A stretch of 64,000 bases of DNA from Gemmatimonadaceae bacterium (lineage in GTDB: Bacteria; Gemmatimonadota; Gemmatimonadetes; Gemmatimonadales; Gemmatimonadaceae): assembly GCA_025929535.1 (NCBI GenBank), contig JAICLZ010000006.1, positions 22,134 through 86,133 on the forward strand. The letters are read 5' to 3'. This document shows positions 58,418 to 64,000 of the stretch, in pieces. Under the pieces are notes generated by a model, which did not search any database, had not been told where the DNA came from, and worked only from the letters and a program-made list of their open reading frames with translations. The position numbers and the translations under genes were made by a program. The stretch's first letter is position 1. Every line of letters begins with the position of its first letter.

Positions 58418-59521
58418 ATGAACATCGGCATCGCGAAGGAACGCGCGGCAGGCGAGCAGCGCATCGCGCTCGGACCCGAGAGCATCGCCAAGCTGGCCAA
58501 AGGCGGCGCGTCGGTGTTCGTGGAGCGCGGCGCAGGCGCTGCTGCCGGCTTTCCCGACGCCGTGCTCGAGAAAGCCGGCGCCTCGCTCGAGACCGATGCC
58601 GCTTCGCTCTACGCGAAATCCGCGATCGTGCTGGGCGTGCAGCCACCCACGCTCGATGAGATTGCGCTCCTTCCAGAGGGAAGCGTGCTGATCTCGTCGA
58701 TGCCGGCCGCCACGAGCGGCGATCTCGTGAAGGCACTCGCCGCGCGCAAGATCACGGCGTTCGCGCTCGAGAAGGTTCCGCGCATCACGCGCGCGCAATC
58801 CATGGACATGCTCTCGTCGCAGAGCACGGTGTCGGGCTACAAGGCAGTGCTGATTGGCGCATCCGCGCTGCCGAAATTCCTTCCGTCGCTCACCACCGCC
58901 GCCGGATCGATTCCTCCGGCTCGCGTGTTCGTGCTCGGCGCCGGAGTCGCCGGCCTCCAGGCAATCGCCACGGCGCGCCGGCTCGGCGCGATCGTCTCGG
59001 CGTTCGATGTGCGCGCCGCGGCCGCCGAGCAGGTGATGAGCCTGGGGGCGACGTTCGTGGCGTCGGATCTCGTGGCAGCGGATGCGGAGACCAAGGGCGG
59101 CTACGCGCGCGCGCAGGGCGAGGAGGAGCGCGAGCGCACGCTCGCCGCGATCGGACGCCACATCGTCGATCAGGATCTCGTGATCACGACGGCGCTGATC
59201 CCCGGCCGCGCCGCACCGGTGCTCATCACGAAAACGATGGTGGGGTCGATGCGTCCGGGGTCGGTGATCGTCGATCTCGCGGCGGAAGCGGGTGGCAACT
59301 GCGAGCTCACGAAGCCCAACGAGACGATTCGTGTCGGTGGCGTCACCATCATCGGCGCGGTGAACCTGCCGGCGACGGTGCCGTTCCATGCGAGCCAGAT
59401 GCTGAGCCGCAACGTGCTCACGCTGCTGCAGCATCTGATCAAGGAGAACACGCTCACGATCGACCTGAACGACGAGATCACCAAGGCGATGGTCGTGACC
59501 CACGACGGAGTGGTGGTATGA
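58418..59521 (+). CDS. pntAA: NAD(P) transhydrogenase subunit alpha part 1 (NAD-binding)
   Basis: 367 residues with alanine-dehydrogenase-like PNT domains: GIAKERAAGEQRIALGPES at the N-terminus and the NAD-binding FVLGAGVAGLQAIATARRLGA (about 173-193), then the DQDLVITTALIPGRAAPVLIT loop. ATG 58418 follows a GGGGAGG Shine-Dalgarno. It is the first gene of a three-gene operon for the proton-translocating transhydrogenase. Subunit division into alpha1/alpha2/beta matches Rhodospirillum-type enzymes. Confidence 0.95.
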   Translation: MNIGIAKERAAGEQRIALGPESIAKLAKGGASVFVERGAGAAAGFPDAVLEKAGASLETDAASLYAKSAIVLGVQPPTLDEIALLPEGSVLISSMPAATSGDLVKALAARKITAFALEKVPRITRAQSMDMLSSQSTVSGYKAVLIGASALPKFLPSLTTAAGSIPPARVFVLGAGVAGLQAIATARRLGAIVSAFDVRAAAAEQVMSLGATFVASDLVAADAETKGGYARAQGEEERERTLAAIGRHIVDQDLVITTALIPGRAAPVLITKTMVGSMRPGSVIVDLAAEAGGNCELTKPNETIRVGGVTIIGAVNLPATVPFHASQMLSRNVLTLLQHLIKENTLTIDLNDEITKAMVVTHDGVVV

Positions 59522-59853
59522 ATCCCACGTCATTCATGCAGCTGTACGTGTTCATGCTCGCCGCGTTCGTGGGCTTCCAGATCATCACGCGTGTGCCGCC
59601 GCTGCTCCACACGCCGCTCATGTCGGCGACGAACGCGATCTCCGCGATCTCGCTGGTCGGCTCGCTCGTTGCCGCCGGCTCCGACAAGGGCATGGTGAGC
59701 ACGGTGCTCGGCTTCGTCGCCGTGACGGCGGCCATGGCGAACGTCGTGGGCGGTTTCGTGATCACCGATCGCATGCTGAAGATGTTCAAGCACGAGCCAG
59801 CGCCGCCGAAGGACGCGAAGGCGAAGGACGCGAAACCGTCCGGAGCTCCATAA
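59518..59853 (+). CDS. pntAB: NAD(P) transhydrogenase subunit alpha part 2 (membrane)
   Basis: 111 residues with three TM helices and the typical HTPLMSATNAISAISLVGSL segment near residues 40-60; the last residues are charged (KDAKAKDAK). It overlaps the upstream stop by 4 nt (ATGA) and is directly followed by pntB. It forms part of the proton channel. Confidence 0.93.
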   Translation: MNPTSFMQLYVFMLAAFVGFQIITRVPPLLHTPLMSATNAISAISLVGSLVAAGSDKGMVSTVLGFVAVTAAMANVVGGFVITDRMLKMFKHEPAPPKDAKAKDAKPSGAP

Positions 59854-61229
<1,376 letters not shown>

Positions 61230-61230
<1 letters not shown>

Positions 61231-61709
61231 TGCAGCGCGCGCGCACGCTCGGTATCGCGGCGGCGCTCGCGCTCTTCGCGTGCTCGAAGCACGAGTCGCC
61301 GCCGCCGCGCGCGCCGAGCGCCGACTCGGCGGTCACCGCGAAGGTGGAAGAGAATCGTGCGGCGCAGACCGACGAGTGGAATCTCGCTGAGGTGGTGAAG
61401 CGGCTCGGCGAGGCGGGGCTCGTCGTGACCGACAGCGGGCGCGTGGTGCATCATGCGGGGCTCACACGCCCGGGCAGCCTGCTAAACGTGAGCGCCAGCA
61501 CGCTCGAGCTCTACATCTATCCCACCGCGGCCGCGCGCAAACAGGATGCGGCGAAGCTCGACACGATGCCGGATCCGGGCACGCCGCCCGCGCAGCGGCA
61601 GCGCTACATCATCTCGGGAAATCTCATCGCGATCCACGTCACGCTCAAGGAAGCGCTGGCCGAGCGAGTGGAGAACGTGCTCACGGCACGGCACGCGGGG
61701 GCGCCGTAG
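61230..61709 (+). CDS. Putative lipoprotein
   Basis: 159 residues whose ATG overlaps the pntB stop by 1 nt (TGATG). The N-terminus is a lipoprotein signal ending in LFAC (Cys18 by count from ATG), followed by a Pro/Lys-rich stretch and a soluble domain (EWNLAEVVKRLGEAGLVVTD; LNVSASTLELYIYPTAAARK). It is probably cotranscribed with the transhydrogenase but no link to it is known. Function unknown. Confidence 0.8.
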
Positions 61710-61766
61710 CGTTTTGGGATGAGACGCCACAAACGGTGATTCGCTGGTGAGCGGCTTGTCCGTCGA

Positions 61767-63779
61767 TCAGCTCGCGCGCCCCAGCGACTTCTGAAACGTC
61801 ACCAGCGAGCTGTCGAGCGGCGCCAATCGAATTGCCTGGCTGATCGCTCTCCGCGCCGCGGCGCTGTCGCCGCGTGCGAGCGCGATCTCCGAGTGCATGC
61901 GGAGCAGCGACTCCGGGCGGGCACCCTTGAGTGAGTCTGCGAGAGCCAGCTCCGCCGCCGCTTCCGGAATCTTTCCGGCCTGTCGCAGCATGTTCGCGAG
62001 CAGATAGTGCAGGTTGCCGCTGCGCGGCTGCCGCACGAGTGCCGCGCGATACGTCGCGATCGCGGAGTCGGGCATGTCCTTGTTGTAGAACGCCTCGCCC
62101 TTCATCACCGCGTGCCAGTTGAGGCTCGTCGAATCGTGCGCGGGTACGCGCGCGAGCTCGGCGAGCACGGAGTCCGGGCCGCGGCGCGTGCCGAGCGCGA
62201 CGAGATACATCACCCACGTCTGCTCCGATGTCGGATTCTCCCTCGCCGCGTCGCGCAGCAGCGCGAGCTCGCTCTCGTACGCGCCGATCGCGTGCAGCTG
62301 CTCCGAGTAGAAGTAGACGATGTTGTCGTTCGCGGGCTCGAGAGCGTGCGCACGCTCGAGATACATGAGGGCCTTCTTGTGCTCGCCCTTGCCCGCGTAC
62401 AGGTCGCCCATCAACTGCCAGGGACGAGACGCACGCGGCGCCTGCTCGATCCCGCGCAGAAAGAGCGTGTAGTTCGTCTGCCACGGAATCACTTCCGGAT
62501 ACGTCACCAGCAGCCCGCCGATCGCCACCGCCGCGAGCGGTACTCCGGTCGCGAGCTGCGCCACGAACGGTCCGCCGAGCGCGCGCCCCCACGCATACGC
62601 CACGTCGATGCCCCACGCCACCAGCAGCGCCATGCCCACACTCGGCAGGTACAGCGTGCGCTCGGCGAGCAGCTGCCCCGTGGGCACGAGCAGATTCGAC
62701 GCCGGGAGAAATGCGATCGCCACCCACGTAATCGCGACCAGCGGACGCCGGTCGCCGCGCCGCGCGAGCAACGCCGCGCAGGCCACGATGATCGCCGCCG
62801 TCGCCAGCGAGAGCACCGACCAGATCGTGGGCTCCGTCAGCGGAATCACGATGTCCGATCCGTAATGCATCCGCAGCTTGCTCGGCCAGAGCAGCAGCCG
62901 GCCGACCAGCGGCCAGGCCGCCGTCATCGTCCAGAAGCGCGGCGCGAAGGTGAAGTTGCGCACCTCGTGCGTCACCCAGTGCTGGCTCACCGTGAGCCCG
63001 CCGAGCACGAAGTAGCGCGCCGTGACCACGCCCGCGAGCGCGACGGTGCACAGCGCCCACACGCGCCATCCGCCCACGAGCACCTCGCGGAAGCTCGGCC
63101 GCTTCGCGTCCGATGCGCGCCATCCCCACAGACACAGAAACGCGATCGCGGGGATTCCCGCGCCGCTCTCCTTCGCGCCGATCGCCAACGCGTAGCACGC
63201 CGCCGCGAGCAGCGCCGGACGCCACCCGATCCGCACGCCGCCATCGCTCCGCATCGAAGCGCGCAGCACCACGCCGATGCACACGATGCCGAAGAGCGCG
63301 ACGAGCACCTCGCTCGAGTTGACGATGTTCGCCACCGCCTCCACGTGCACCGGATCGACCGCGAACAGGAGCGCACCGAAGAAGGCCGCCCACCTGTTCG
63401 TCGCGCGCGCGAGCAGCCACCACAGGAGAAGGGTGGTCGCCACGTGGATGGCGATGGCGTAGAGATGGAAGAGCCATGGCTTGCCGCCGCCGAGGTTCCA
63501 GAGCAGCGCATACATGAACTGCGCGACGGGCCGGTACAGCCCCGTCTCCGGATTGCCCCAGTAGCTCTGTACCCACGCCTGCGCCACGCCGAGCCACGTA
63601 TGGCGCGACGGAACCTCCACGATCACTCCCAGGTCGTCGTAGACGAAGCCGAAGGTGAGCGAGGAGAGATAGGGCAGCGCCGCCGCCAGGATCAGCAGGA
63701 ACAGCGCAACGCGCTCGGAGGTGAAGATCCTGCGCCAGCCGATCGTGGTGCTGGTGGAGGAAGTTGGGGCGGAGCTCAT
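61767..63779 (-). CDS. GT-C membrane glycosyltransferase-like protein with C-terminal TPRs (TMTC-like)
   Basis: 670 residues. About 10 TM helices (to about 400) with the GT-C acidic motif FVYDDLGV near residue 48 in the first periplasmic loop and LYRPVAQF nearby; then TPR-like repeats in the soluble C-terminus (LYAGKGEHKKALMYLERAHALEP; IATYRAALVRQPRSGNLHYLLANMLRQAGKIPEAA). This arrangement is that of TMTC-type O-mannosyltransferase-like proteins. The next gene on this strand upstream is a pilin-like gene, so it may glycosylate surface proteins; this is inference. No Shine-Dalgarno is visible at the chosen start. Confidence 0.8.
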   Translation of the reverse strand: MSSAPTSSTSTTIGWRRIFTSERVALFLLILAAALPYLSSLTFGFVYDDLGVIVEVPSRHTWLGVAQAWVQSYWGNPETGLYRPVAQFMYALLWNLGGGKPWLFHLYAIAIHVATTLLLWWLLARATNRWAAFFGALLFAVDPVHVEAVANIVNSSEVLVALFGIVCIGVVLRASMRSDGGVRIGWRPALLAAACYALAIGAKESGAGIPAIAFLCLWGWRASDAKRPSFREVLVGGWRVWALCTVALAGVVTARYFVLGGLTVSQHWVTHEVRNFTFAPRFWTMTAAWPLVGRLLLWPSKLRMHYGSDIVIPLTEPTIWSVLSLATAAIIVACAALLARRGDRRPLVAITWVAIAFLPASNLLVPTGQLLAERTLYLPSVGMALLVAWGIDVAYAWGRALGGPFVAQLATGVPLAAVAIGGLLVTYPEVIPWQTNYTLFLRGIEQAPRASRPWQLMGDLYAGKGEHKKALMYLERAHALEPANDNIVYFYSEQLHAIGAYESELALLRDAARENPTSEQTWVMYLVALGTRRGPDSVLAELARVPAHDSTSLNWHAVMKGEAFYNKDMPDSAIATYRAALVRQPRSGNLHYLLANMLRQAGKIPEAAAELALADSLKGARPESLLRMHSEIALARGDSAAARRAISQAIRLAPLDSSLVTFQKSLGRAS

Positions 63780-63805
63780 GACACAGAGGAGGGGGGAAAC
63801 ACGAT

Positions 63806-63829
63806 CGGGTCAGGCATCAGCCTGACCCG
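63806..63829 (-). terminator. Hairpin terminator after the pilin-like gene (minus strand)
   Basis: A perfect 10-bp stem CGGGTCAGGC / GCCTGACCCG around ATCA. On the minus strand it lies 31 bp beyond the pilin-like stop; the downstream sequence is only weakly T-rich (TGTTT), so it may attenuate rather than fully stop transcription. Confidence 0.6.
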
Positions 63830-63860
63830 AGCATGGAGGAACACACGTGCGTGGTTCAGA

Positions 63861-64000
63861 TCACGGGTCGCAGGTGATGATACCATCGAGGGTCGTCGCC
63901 GCGGCCTGGCTGCCAAAGCCCGCGTAGCACTGCTTGGTCGTCGCGCTGTGGCTCGAGGTGCCCTTCCAGCCCTTCGCATCGGCCGCCATGCCCGAGATCG
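63861..64000 (-). CDS. C-terminal end of a type IV pilin-like protein (cut off by window)
   Basis: The minus-strand frame reads ...ISGMAADAKGWKGTSSHSATTK, then CYAGFGSQAAATT and DGIITCDP before TGA at 63863-63861. The GW..T.SHSATTK.C...C layout with two cysteines flanking a short loop near the C-terminus is typical of the disulfide loop of type IVa pilins and pseudopilins. The N-terminal prepilin peptide lies outside the window, so this stays tentative. A hairpin follows the stop. Confidence 0.68.
   Translation of the reverse strand, partial: ISGMAADAKGWKGTSSHSATTKQCYAGFGSQAAATTLDGIITCDP

Overview
The window is high-GC DNA with tightly packed genes, overlapping start/stop codons and many GTG starts. 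The gene content (Ser/Thr kinases with extracytoplasmic tails, many exported peptidases and lipoproteins, a type IV pilin-like fragment, fabF, thrA, pntAA-AB-B, fliA/flgM) fits a free-living Gram-negative heterotroph. My best guess is Gemmatimonadota; that is inferred from overall character, since no rRNA or other marker is present. I see no tRNA, rRNA, CRISPR array, insertion sequence or phage module, so this looks like ordinary chromosome.

Layout. 1-4.9 kb: the end of a DacB-type D,D-carboxypeptidase, then a coupled three-gene operon (GNAT acyltransferase, N-succinylamino-acid racemase/OSBS family enzyme, M20 deacylase) that matches the known D-to-L amino acid conversion pathway and has a promoter with an overlapping palindrome. 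4.8-12.4 kb: flavin reductase, DUF1697, membrane protein, FabF, agmatinase-like enzyme, SixA-like phosphatase, a coupled pair made of a metal-ligand-less MBL-fold protein and a Tyr-less SDR, and two small unknowns. 12.5-19.9 kb: Ser/Thr kinase, cupredoxin lipoprotein, RpoD-like sigma factor with a strong terminator, an AT-richer inverted ACGGAT-motif element, fused aspartokinase-homoserine dehydrogenase, and an OYE-family reductase. 20-32.7 kb: VOC, GNAT and DinB proteins, a kinase with a predicted beta-propeller tail, a XoxJ-like binding protein, Tat-exported amidase, DedA, aldo/keto reductase, an ATP-grasp/metalloprotease pair and a Na+/H+ antiporter. 32.8-43 kb: surface and membrane proteins, a GGDEF-EAL protein, an esterase lipoprotein, HAD phosphatase, a decayed M48 peptidase, a papain-like peptidase and an M28 peptidase. 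43-46.6 kb: a motility-type regulatory island (degenerate histidine-kinase-like protein, FliA, NtrC-type regulator, FlgM) with a sigma-28-type promoter in front of flgM. 46.7-58.2 kb: DUF421, DHDPS-like aldolase plus SDR, SufE, OsmC, DUF502, AlkA, a THUMP methyltransferase, a divergent Nramp transporter, MFS, and a 48-residue Cys-rich protein. 58.4-64 kb: proton-translocating transhydrogenase operon, a lipoprotein, a TMTC-like GT-C/TPR protein and the end of a pilin-like gene.

How the genes work together. The clearest functional units are the D-amino acid salvage operon (possibly fed by D-Ala from wall turnover), the pntAA-pntAB-pntB NADPH-generating operon, and the FliA/FlgM/NtrC circuit, whose flagellar structural targets must lie outside the window. 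Secreted or membrane-anchored hydrolases (DacB, amidase, esterase, C1, M28) suggest scavenging of peptides and amides. Gene starts were chosen from Shine-Dalgarno sequences, start/stop overlaps and family N-termini; several remain uncertain and are marked.
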